From assembly GCA_963732405.1 (NCBI GenBank), contig CAVSZG010000006.1:620001-684000 (forward strand): 64,000 nt of DNA, given 5' to 3'. The position numbers and the translations under genes were made by a program. Shown here in pieces: positions 56,967 through 64,000 of this stretch. This stretch comes from JAUIAI01 sp963732405. Its GTDB lineage: Bacteria; Pseudomonadota; Gammaproteobacteria; Burkholderiales; Burkholderiaceae_E. How positions within the stretch are numbered: the stretch's first letter is position 1; every line of letters starts with the position of its first letter. Under the pieces are notes generated by a model. It was not told the DNA's origin, ran no database searches, and was given only the letters and a program-made list of their open reading frames with translations.

Positions 56967-58223
56967 TCAGTGGGCGACACCGGCCGCGCCGTGTTCGTCG
57001 ATCAGATGGCCGGTGGCGAAGCGATCGAGCGAGAAGGGCGCAGCCAGCGGGTGAGGCTGGTCGCGTGCAATGGTGGCGGCGAACACGTGGCCGGAACCCG
57101 GTGTGGCCTTGAAGCCGCCCGTTCCCCAGCCGCAATTGAAATACAGCCCCGAGACGGGGGTCTTGCCGATGATTGGACAGGCATCGGGGCTCACATCGAC
57201 GATGCCGCCCCATTGCCGGTTCATTCTGACTCGCGAGAACATCGGAAACAACTCGATGATTGCCGCGGCAGTATGGTCGATCACGTGCGGGCTGCCGCGC
57301 TGGCTGTAGCTGGTGTAGGCGTCGATGCCCGCACCGATCACCAGTTCGCCCTTATCGGACTGGCTCAGATAACCATGAACCGCATTGGACATCACCACGG
57401 TGTCGAAACAGCGCTGCATCGACTCGGACACGAAGGCCTGCAAGGGGTGGCTCTCGATGGGCAGCCTGAAGCCGGCCATGCGCGCGAGCACTGACGAATG
57501 ACCGGCTGCCACGCAACCCACTCGCTCGACCTTCACCGCCCCCTGGGTGGTCTGCAGCCCGCGAATCCGGCCACCCTGGATGTCCATGCCGGTCACTTCG
57601 CAGTTTTCGATGATCTCCACGCCGAGCCGGTTGGCCGCACGGGCCAGACCACGGGCGACCGCATCATGATGGGCAACGCCGGCCCGCGGCTGCCAGCTCG
57701 CGCCCAGCACCGGGTAACGCCGGCTGGCGCCAGTATCGATCTGCGGGATGCGGTCCTTGACCTCGCGCGCGTCCAGCACGTGGGCATCGATGCCGAGCAG
57801 ATTGTTGGCATTGACCCGGCGCTCGATGTCACGCATGTCCTGCAGACTGTGTCCCAGATTGAACACGCCACGCTGGCTGAACATCACGTTGAAATTGATG
57901 TCCTGGCTCAGGCCCTCCCAGAGCTTGAGCGAATGTTCATAGAGCAGGGCGGCTTCATCCCACAGATAATTCGAGCGCACGATGGTGGTATTTCGCGCGG
58001 TATTGCCGCCACCCAGCCAGCCTTTTTCGATCACGCCGATCCGGCCGACCCGATGTTCCTTGGCCAGGTAATACGCGGTAGCCAGACCATGACCACCGGC
58101 GCCCACGATGACCACGTCGTAACTATCGGCCAGTGCCGTTCGTTCCCAGGCGGGTGACCAATGATCATGGCCTGATAGGCCATGCCGCAGCAGACTCCAC
58201 CAGGAATAGTGCTCACCACGCAT
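56967..58223 (-). CDS. soxB: Sarcosine oxidase beta subunit
   Basis: Flavin subunit carrying the active site, binding FAD and the covalent FMN shared with SoxA. 418 residues; YDVVIVGAGGHGLATAYYLA is the FAD motif, IGVIEKGWLGGGNTARNTTIVRSNY the SoxB signature, GWGTGGFKATPGSGH the C-terminal FAD contact. First gene of the leftward operon soxBDAG-gbcAB; the 277 bp before the BCCT gene must carry its promoter. Confidence 0.97.
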   Translation of the reverse strand: MRGEHYSWWSLLRHGLSGHDHWSPAWERTALADSYDVVIVGAGGHGLATAYYLAKEHRVGRIGVIEKGWLGGGNTARNTTIVRSNYLWDEAALLYEHSLKLWEGLSQDINFNVMFSQRGVFNLGHSLQDMRDIERRVNANNLLGIDAHVLDAREVKDRIPQIDTGASRRYPVLGASWQPRAGVAHHDAVARGLARAANRLGVEIIENCEVTGMDIQGGRIRGLQTTQGAVKVERVGCVAAGHSSVLARMAGFRLPIESHPLQAFVSESMQRCFDTVVMSNAVHGYLSQSDKGELVIGAGIDAYTSYSQRGSPHVIDHTAAAIIELFPMFSRVRMNRQWGGIVDVSPDACPIIGKTPVSGLYFNCGWGTGGFKATPGSGHVFAATIARDQPHPLAAPFSLDRFATGHLIDEHGAAGVAH

Positions 58224-58330
58224 AGGAATACTGCCTGCAGTTCGGACCGGTCAGGTCGAGGATCATGCCCCGCATTATCAAGCTCGGCGGGTTCGCCGAT
58301 TGAGTGGCGTGGACACGGACTTGTCAAAAA

Positions 58331-58352
58331 GCGACACGGTATCCACTGTCGG
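58331..58352. promoter_or_regulatory. Inverted repeat in the soxB/BCCT intergenic region
   Basis: GCGACA (58331-58336) and TGTCGG (58347-58352) form an inverted repeat with 10 nt between, and a further TGTC lies at 58322. It lies between the divergent soxB and transporter genes, 76 bp before the candidate promoter of the latter. It is a candidate binding site for the GbdR-like regulator; no binding evidence is available. Confidence 0.35.
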
Positions 58353-58404
58353 CGTCAGCCCTGTCGAGCGGATCGATCAATTGCCATTTTTCCGTTCGAT
58401 TCGT

Positions 58405-58433
58405 TTGCTATTTGTCGTGGCAGCTACTAGATT
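58405..58433 (+). promoter_or_regulatory. Candidate promoter of the BCCT transporter gene
   Basis: TTGCTA (58405-58410), 17 nt, then TAGATT (58428-58433); each hexamer matches the sigma-70 consensus at 4 of 6 positions. The predicted start site lies about 60 nt before the gene's ATG. Confidence 0.45.
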
Positions 58434-58500
58434 TTGGCTGCAGGCGATCCATCGCCCGATGGCGATGCCGATAATGATGAGAGCAGAGGAGAAACCAACC

Positions 58501-60078
58501 ATGGCCACTGTCCAGTCCGTACCGGCCGACCGATTACCCGACACCGCTACCGGTGAAGGCAGTCAGACGAACTCTCACCTGTTCGGTCTGGATTTTCACC
58601 GTACCGTGTTTCCGTGGGCCTTGGTGATCATCCTGTTGCTGTCGATCTATGCGATGTTTGATCCGACCAATGCGAGTCTCGCGCTCAGTGCGGCCAAGAC
58701 CTGGACCATCGCCAATTTCGACTGGTTCTTCATGCTGGCGGGCAATGTGTTCGTATTGTTCTGTCTGCTCATCATCATCACGCCGATGGGCGGCATCCGC
58801 ATCGGCGGCGCCACGGCCGTGAGGGAATACAGCACGGTGTCGTATTTCTCGATGCTGTTCGCCGCCGGCATGGGCGTGGGCCTGTTGTTCTGGGGCGTGG
58901 CCGAACCGGTCGCCTACTACACCGACTGGTTCAAGACGCCGCTCAATGCCCCCAAGCTGACACCCGAGGGCGCGCAGGCCGCGATGGGTGCAACCCTGTT
59001 CCATTGGGGACTGCATCCCTGGGCAATCTATTGCGTGGTGGCGCTGGTCATCGGCTACTTTGCTTACAACCGCGGGATGCCGATTTCGATGCGATCCGGC
59101 CTTGCGCCCCTGATCGGCGATGCGCATCGCGGCGTGATCGGTCACCTGGTTGATATCTTCACGGTCGTGCTCACGGCCTTCGGACTGTCGACCTCGCTCG
59201 GCCTGGGCGCCATGCAGGCGACCGCCGGTCTGCACTATGTGCTGGGCACGCCGAATTCATTCGGCATGCAGATCGGCTTCATTCTGCTGGTCACTTTCGG
59301 TGCGGCTTATTCGGTGGCGGCCGGCATGAACGCCGGCGTCAAGCTGCTCAGCAACATCAACATGATTCTGGCTGTGATGCTGTTGGTTTTCGTGGCTTTC
59401 GGCGCCGGCATCACCGGTTTTGTCGCGGGCTTGGGAACATCCACTGCCGCCTACGCGCATTATTTCCTGCCGCTGGCCAACTGGATCGGCCGTCCGGATC
59501 AGGAATGGTTCCAGGGGTGGACGGTCTTTTACTGGGCCTGGTGGGCCAGCTGGGCACCCTTCGTCGGCATGTTCATTGCCCGCATTTCCAAGGGCCGGAC
59601 GATCCGGGAGATGGTAATCACCGTGATGCTCGCGCCTACGGTGGTGGCCATTCTCTGGATGACGGCCTTCGGTGGTGGCGCCATCCAGCAGGTGGCCAGC
59701 AATTCGAGCGCACTGGCCGGCGGCATCAAGGATGTGACGCTCACCCTGTTCCAGTTCCTCGAAGTGATGCCGATGGTGACCATTTCGTCGATCCTGGTGG
59801 TGGCCTTGCTGGTGGTGTTCATGGTCACCTCGGTCGATTCCGGTTGCCTGGTCGTCGACTGTCTGGGCGCAGGCGGACACGAGGACACGCCGCCGCGCCA
59901 GAAGGTGCTCTGGGTATTCATCACGGCCCTGATCTGCCTGTCGCTGTTCATCGTGGGTGGTGACAATGCGCTGAAAGCCGTTCAAGCCGGTGCCATCGCG
60001 CTGGGTCTGCCTTTCATGTTCCTCATGTTCATACTGATGATCGGGCTGACCAAGGCCATGATTCAGGACCTGCGCTGA
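58501..60078 (+). CDS. BCCT-family betaine/choline/carnitine transporter
   Basis: Sodium- or proton-coupled importer of quaternary ammonium compounds. 525 residues with twelve membrane helices. GMGVGLLFWGVAEPVAYY is the TM3-4 signature and WAWWASWAPFVGMFIARISKGRTIREM the TM8 segment with the Trp box. The ATG is set by AGAGGAG (58485-58491), 9 nt upstream. There is no long C-terminal osmosensing tail, which suggests uptake for catabolism. It diverges from soxB; glycine betaine is the likely cargo from context. Confidence 0.93.
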   Translation: MATVQSVPADRLPDTATGEGSQTNSHLFGLDFHRTVFPWALVIILLLSIYAMFDPTNASLALSAAKTWTIANFDWFFMLAGNVFVLFCLLIIITPMGGIRIGGATAVREYSTVSYFSMLFAAGMGVGLLFWGVAEPVAYYTDWFKTPLNAPKLTPEGAQAAMGATLFHWGLHPWAIYCVVALVIGYFAYNRGMPISMRSGLAPLIGDAHRGVIGHLVDIFTVVLTAFGLSTSLGLGAMQATAGLHYVLGTPNSFGMQIGFILLVTFGAAYSVAAGMNAGVKLLSNINMILAVMLLVFVAFGAGITGFVAGLGTSTAAYAHYFLPLANWIGRPDQEWFQGWTVFYWAWWASWAPFVGMFIARISKGRTIREMVITVMLAPTVVAILWMTAFGGGAIQQVASNSSALAGGIKDVTLTLFQFLEVMPMVTISSILVVALLVVFMVTSVDSGCLVVDCLGAGGHEDTPPRQKVLWVFITALICLSLFIVGGDNALKAVQAGAIALGLPFMFLMFILMIGLTKAMIQDLR

Positions 60079-60093
60079 CGGATTCCCGATCGG

Positions 60094-61434
60094 ATGACAC
60101 TGCCCGGGCATGTCCGCTATCTGATCATCGGTGCCGGTATTCACGGCCTGAGCACCGCACTGCATCTAGCGCAACAGTTGCGCGCGAGCGGACGTGGTCA
60201 GGGCCGTGACATCCTGGTGCTGGACAAGAGTGGGGTTGGTGCTGGCGCCTCGGGCATTGCCTGTGGCGTGGTGCGCAACAACTACTTCCAGCCGGCCATG
60301 CGGGAGTTGATGGCGCACAGCGTCGATGTCTGGGAGAGCGATCCGGAAGTCCTGAGCTATCACCCGGTTGGCTACATGCAGATCAGCCCCGAGCTCATGC
60401 ATCAAGACGTGGCCTCGATCTACGAGCAGCAGCGGGCGATCGGTTATGAATCCACGTTCGTCGAAGGGCGCGCCGATTGCCTCACCTACATGCAGGGCCT
60501 GTTTCACGACTGGCAGGCGCGGGGCATCACCTCGGTACTGCACGAAAAGCGCGGCGGCTACTCGAACAATCGGCGCGCACTGCGGGGCCTGCTGGCTAAG
60601 GCAAGCGCGCTGGGCGTTCAGTTTGGCTGGGAGACGATGGTGACCGGATTTGACCGGGATGCGAGCGGCGCCGTCACCCATGTACTCACCGACCGGGGCC
60701 GGATCGCTTGCGATGAAGTGGTGATCGGTGCCGGTCCCTGGATCCGGCAGATCTGGGATCTGCTCGGGCTGCCGGCCGCCATCGATGTACGTGATGGTGA
60801 AGGCCGGCTTCACCCGCAGGTGCCGATGTGGACCTTCTGGTCGCTGCAGGAAGGCACCCTGGGTGTGGACCCGGACCTGCAGCGCACCAATGATGGCCGC
60901 TTGCCACCGGTGCTGCATATCGACACTGACGAACCACTCTATTGCGATGTTGATGGCGAACTCATCACCGATCGCCTGTGGGGCGTGTATTACAAACCCG
61001 ATTTCGATTTCGGCGGCGTGCAGGGCGGCGCGATGCCGATCCGGGTCGAGCGGCCGCCCGAATCGGTTCGCATCGATCCCTACGGACCGGCATCCCCTGA
61101 TTTTGTGGTCGGCGAGTCGTTCGCCCGCTTTTGGGTGTCGGCCCTGGCCTTCTGTCAGAAGCGCTTCATGGGCAAGATGCCCTGGTACAAGCAGGAGCCC
61201 AGCGGCGGCATCGGCAGTTTCACCGCCGACAGCTTTCCGGTGATCGATCGATTCTGCGACAACGTGTATGTGATCGCCGATTCGAATCATGGCTGGAAGA
61301 TGATCGGCGTGGGCAAACTCGTTGCGCAGGAATTGTGCGGATCACCGAGTCGGCTGCTCGAGCCATTCCGGTTCTCGCGATTCGAACAGGGGCGGCTGCA
61401 TCCGACATCGAACAGTCCGTTTCCGTGGTCGTGA
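60094..61434 (+). CDS. DAO-family FAD-dependent oxidoreductase, SoxB-like
   Basis: 446 residues with FAD motif YLIIGAGIHGLSTALHLA at the N-terminus and the D-amino-acid oxidase/SoxB fold; GASGIACGVVRNNYF is like the SoxB segment that contacts the flavin, and the C-terminal IADSNHGWKMIGVGKLVA is the second FAD contact. There is no folate domain. It follows the BCCT gene after 15 bp. By context the substrate is probably a methylated glycine such as dimethylglycine or sarcosine, but this cannot be read from sequence. Confidence 0.88.
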   Translation: MTLPGHVRYLIIGAGIHGLSTALHLAQQLRASGRGQGRDILVLDKSGVGAGASGIACGVVRNNYFQPAMRELMAHSVDVWESDPEVLSYHPVGYMQISPELMHQDVASIYEQQRAIGYESTFVEGRADCLTYMQGLFHDWQARGITSVLHEKRGGYSNNRRALRGLLAKASALGVQFGWETMVTGFDRDASGAVTHVLTDRGRIACDEVVIGAGPWIRQIWDLLGLPAAIDVRDGEGRLHPQVPMWTFWSLQEGTLGVDPDLQRTNDGRLPPVLHIDTDEPLYCDVDGELITDRLWGVYYKPDFDFGGVQGGAMPIRVERPPESVRIDPYGPASPDFVVGESFARFWVSALAFCQKRFMGKMPWYKQEPSGGIGSFTADSFPVIDRFCDNVYVIADSNHGWKMIGVGKLVAQELCGSPSRLLEPFRFSRFEQGRLHPTSNSPFPWS

Positions 61435-61479
61435 GCGCCAGCTGGGCCGAGGCCGGCCGATCAGGACGGTGGATGCCGC

Positions 61480-62025
61480 TCAGTCGGTCAATTGCTTGGC
61501 CAAGGCCTGAAGTTTGAGCACGGTCGCCCAATTTCGGGTGGTGGCTGCGCCGCCGGCTTTCCCGAGCAGGGCGGCACCCGCCTTGCTCGCGAGCACGCCG
61601 GCCGGGCAATGCAGATAGGCGGCCGACGAACCGATCAGAAACTGTTCGGGTGGCACGATGAGGGGCTCGATGGCGGTGAGGGCAGACAGCGCTTCAGGTT
61701 TTTGCACGAACGCGACCAGCAGGCGTGAATGATCGGGCGCCTGCGTTGCCAGCGCGTTGTCGGAAACGATGGTGGTGAGGTCTTTTGCGGACTTCACGAT
61801 GACCGGCACCTCGAGTCCGAGGCGGGATGTGATGGCCTTCGAGATGCCGGTGGCAATGGCCGCCGGTTGTCCCCTGCCTGCGCGAAAAACTGCATTGCCG
61901 CTGTTGAGCAGCGTGACCACTTCTTGATGACCCAGGTCGGTCAGCAGTGCACGCAGCTCGGCCATTGGGACTCGTTTTGCGGAGCCGACGTTTACGCCGC
62001 GCAGGAGGGCGATGAAGACAGGCAT
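61480..62025 (-). CDS. DUF1697 family protein
   Basis: 181 residues beginning VFIALLRGVNVGSAKRVPMAELR, the DUF1697 signature, with VVTLLNSGNAVFRA next and VIVKSAKDL in the middle. The family is of unknown function and is found scattered in bacteria. It converges on the FAD oxidoreductase gene across 45 bp. Nothing in context suggests a role. Confidence 0.9.
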   Translation of the reverse strand: MPVFIALLRGVNVGSAKRVPMAELRALLTDLGHQEVVTLLNSGNAVFRAGRGQPAAIATGISKAITSRLGLEVPVIVKSAKDLTTIVSDNALATQAPDHSRLLVAFVQKPEALSALTAIEPLIVPPEQFLIGSSAAYLHCPAGVLASKAGAALLGKAGGAATTRNWATVLKLQALAKQLTD

Positions 62026-62510
62026 GGCTTGGTTTGCTGTTCGCTCAATCGATAGGGTAGATCAATTCATCGGGTCGGCTGTCACTGGCGACCCGCCGTG
62101 GCATCATGAAGCCAGGATACGGCGGAACAGGTGACAGGCCATGCTTGAACCCAGGCCACGAAGGGTACGAATCTTTCTCGCATCGTCAGGCGGATAGGAA
62201 TTTCAAACGCGATTAGTCAAGTAGTTGACTGCGCCAGCCGCGCCGACCTGATTCAAAAAATCCCCAAAAAACACAGAGTGGGATCGCACTGTGTAATTCA
62301 CGGCGTGCCGCTTCGATTCAACATACCGATCTCACCTGCCCTGCTCCTGGCGCCCGCTCAATGCGCTGCGTTGCCCGCTATCCCATGTGATGCGGTGTCA
62401 TCATGCCATGCCGCCCACGGTGGCCGGCATACTTTCCGGTGATCAGGCGTATGTCATCAAGGGTGGAATCGAGGTGATGCCAGTAGCGCGCCCGGCCGAG
62501 TGACGCGCAG
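62026..62510. other. Non-coding stretch with a 16-nt palindrome
   Basis: I find no convincing gene here. It contains AGTCAA-GTAG-TTGACT (62215-62230), a 6-bp stem with a 4-nt loop or a dyad operator-like site, and A-rich runs at 62256-62275, unlike the GC-rich neighbours. Both directions have short open frames near 62381-62503 that resemble protein-coding text but match no family I recognise. The stretch precedes decayed vapBC and transposase genes and may be another remnant. Confidence 0.5.
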
Positions 62511-62778
62511 TTATCCTTCTGGCTCGGACACCGCCCAGTTAGCCAGCATCAGACCCGGTACTCGGGCAAACTCCCGCGTGTTGTTGCTGACCAGCGTGAC
62601 ACCAAGGCTCAACGCATGCCCTGCAATCAGTGTGTCAAACACCGAACTCGAGTTCGGCAATCGTGATGCTGGATAGTCCCAGGCCCGCTGCTTCATATTG
62701 CCGAAGCGCCGACAGCACAGACGCTGGACGTCGCTTGATGGCATCGATGCGAATAGTGGTGTCGAGCATGAATTGCAT
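62511..62778 (-). pseudogene. vapC: VapC-type PIN toxin with internal deletion and frameshift
   Basis: From ATG 62778 the frame reads MQFMLDTTIRIDAIKRRPA to AELEFGV and then hits TGA at 62637-62635 (47 residues). The C-terminal half of the same family (FDTLIAGHALSLGVTLV, NNTREFARVPGL, ending at 62511) continues in another frame from about 62642. Compared with normal PIN toxins of about 130 residues, roughly 55 central residues are missing and the joint is out of frame. The conserved acidic residues in MLDT, AELE and FDTLI survive. The gene starts 12 nt after vapB. Confidence 0.8.
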
Positions 62779-62790
62779 GACGACACTCCG

Positions 62791-63021
62791 TCAGAACGTT
62801 TCCCGTGACTGTTCCGTCGGTGGCTGTTCCCGATCGGGGAACTCAACGAATCTGTCCAGCGCCGCGATCAGGCGCTCGATCGATGGCTTGCTCGTCGGTG
62901 TCAGAACAATTCGGTCGCCATCTCGCTGAATGTAGACCTCAGTGGCGCCTTCGAATCGAAAGGCCTTGGGCAGGCGCACCGCCTGGCTTCGGCCGTTCTG
63001 AAAAAGTTTTGCTGTTTGCAT
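62791..63021 (-). CDS. vapB: VapB-type antitoxin (AbrB fold)
   Basis: 76 residues, apparently intact. MQTAKLFQNGRSQAVRLPKA is the VagC/VapB swapped-hairpin DNA-binding signature, GATEVYIQRDGDRIVLTP completes the AbrB fold, and the acidic C-terminus (about 45-76) would wrap the toxin. The start is set at 63021 because the longer frame upstream is unconserved. Its toxin partner next to it is broken, so the antitoxin is now an orphan. Confidence 0.85.
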   Translation of the reverse strand: MQTAKLFQNGRSQAVRLPKAFRFEGATEVYIQRDGDRIVLTPTSKPSIERLIAALDRFVEFPDREQPPTEQSRETF

Positions 63022-63079
63022 CGTTGAATTGCCGCGACCATCAATTGCAGTGACCATCCCTTCGCCCCCGGTGCCGGCC

Positions 63080-63702
63080 ACCAGCCGCCCGAACTGGCTG
63101 ATCGCCCGGGTGATGAAGTTGCTCACGCGGCGCGGTGTGCTGGTCGAGGAGATGGGCCAGAGGTTCCTGGCCGAGAACGATGGCGAGAGCGACGAGGCGC
63201 GCACGCTGCACCCGTTGCAGGCGGCGGCGATGACGTATCGCATCGCCTTCGGTCCGCGTGCCGGGCACAAGCTGTTGACCCTGCGTGGCAGCGCGCCGCG
63301 CGAGGCACTAGCGCGCCAGCGCCTGTGCGCCGACGTCGACGGCTTGAGCTTGCATGCGGGCGTGCGGGTCGATGCCCACGAGCGTGAGCGGCTCGAGAAA
63401 CTGTGTCGCTATTCGACGAGGTCGATGATTCGGGCACCCCTGCCGGCAGCGAGGGTCTGTGCGAGGGCCAGGCCCGTGCTGTCCAGGCGCGGGCAGGGCA
63501 CATCGGCTGGGCGGGGCTGCTTAGGCGGGTTTTCGATATCGACATGCAGCACTGTCCGAATGGCGGGGCCGGGCAACTGAGGATCATCGCGGCCATTGTC
63601 GAGCGGGCGGCCATCGAGAAGATTCTCAGCCATCTGGGCCTGCAGCCCCGCCCCCCGCCCAGGACGCGGGCGCGCGAGGCCGATTTTCCGATGTACGGCT
63701 GA
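63080..63702 (+). pseudogene. IS91-family transposase remnant
   Basis: Two pieces of one transposase. The first (about 63110-63421) reads VMKLLTRRGVLVEEMGQ, LQAAAMTYRIAFGPRAG and LEKLCRYSTR. The second, in another frame (about 63450-63702), reads GHIGWAGLLRRVFDIDM, then HCPNGGAG and KILSHLGLQPRPPP. The central part between them is deleted, the N-terminal HUH domain is absent, and the C-terminal CPNCGAG zinc motif has Cys changed to Gly. It points away from vapB, whose start is about 60 bp to the left. Confidence 0.75.
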
Positions 63703-64000
63703 GCCGCGTGGGCATCGCAGCCAGCGCATTGGCAGCCGCACTACCGCAGGCCCCCCCCGGAACGTTCATGACATCGGCTGCAGACCCGCAGCCCGCAGTG
63801 TGCTGTGCCTGGTGCTGGCAAATCACGCCCAACATCACTGCGAAGGCGCGATGACAGCCGCCAGCGCATCGCGCAGCCGATTCGAAGACCGACAACGCCG
63901 CACGATGCGCGGGTTGCCCGCCTCAATCACGTCGCGCACGAGCGTTCAGGGGCGAGGCTGGGTTTCGCTGCGGGTGTTTATACTTCCTATACGCTTCGGT
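63703..64000. other. Non-coding right edge
   Basis: No gene is supported in these 298 bases. A C-run occurs near 63753-63760. Short open frames on both strands show no recognisable family and look like GC-rich chance frames. The sequence may be further transposon debris. Confidence 0.5.

Noticed and set aside
58300..58500. Possible 67-residue N-terminal extension of the BCCT transporter.
   Set aside because: It spans the likely promoter, has no transporter-like sequence, and ATG 58501 has a strong AGAGGAG site.
62381..62503. Minus-strand frame with protein-like text (contains ITGKYAGHRGRHG) and an opposite plus-strand frame.
   Set aside because: No start, no ribosome site and no family that I recognise; kept only as part of the unexplained stretch.

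Overview
The window is chromosomal DNA of a GC-rich Gram-negative proteobacterium, most likely a betaproteobacterium. The evidence is the order tyrA-aroA-cmk-rpsA-ihfB-lapA-lapB-rfaE1-hldD, the leuS-lptE-holA-proA block, the proC/yggS/pilT/pilU neighbourhood, and S1, IHF-beta and HldD sequences of the betaproteobacterial kind. Genes are dense, often joined by 1-8 nt overlaps, and mostly housekeeping. I see no tRNA, rRNA, CRISPR array or intact insertion sequence. Family-level placement is not possible from the sequence alone.

Layout. 1-9889: end of tyrA, an opposite-strand unknown gene, aroA, cmk, rpsA, ihfB, then lapA, lapB, rfaE1 and hldD (lipopolysaccharide supply and control) and an exported helix-hairpin-helix protein with a histone-H1-like tail. 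A doubled terminator follows. 10179-21137: a complete glycogen set, glgB converging on glgC-glgA, with glgP-glgX-malQ diverging from glgC. 21174-27095: a FecR-domain protein, ubiA, a decayed antitoxin, proC, murJ, rpsT and yggS. 27196-29425: pilT and pilU, the twitching-motility ATPases. 29432-37312: a long leftward run leuS-lptE-holA-proA-hemJ-isomerase-RNA methyltransferase. 37495-41479: an IclR regulator, an omega-amino acid:pyruvate aminotransferase and an acyl-CoA ligase.

41596-49088: a GlxA-type regulator, fhs, a thioesterase, and dgoK-dgoA-SDR followed by a gamma-glutamyltransferase homologue. 49116-61434: the most coherent accessory block, a glycine betaine catabolic region. A BCCT transporter and a FAD oxidoreductase run rightward; soxB-soxD-soxA-soxG-gbcA-gbcB and a GbdR-like regulator run leftward. 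Together they would import betaine, demethylate it to dimethylglycine, and oxidise sarcosine to glycine with release of C1 units, some of which fhs nearby could recapture. The usual dimethylglycine demethylase genes are absent; the FAD oxidoreductase is a candidate for that step.

61480-64000: a DUF1697 gene, then a decayed end with an intact vapB antitoxin, a vapC with an internal deletion and frameshift, and an IS91-family transposase remnant.

I did not find a convincing undescribed multi-gene system. The best leads are the gap in the betaine pathway, the H1-tailed HhH protein, the repeat-bearing linker in GbcB, the tandem repeats at 9949-10000 and 25859-25890, and the three decayed toxin-antitoxin or transposon remnants.
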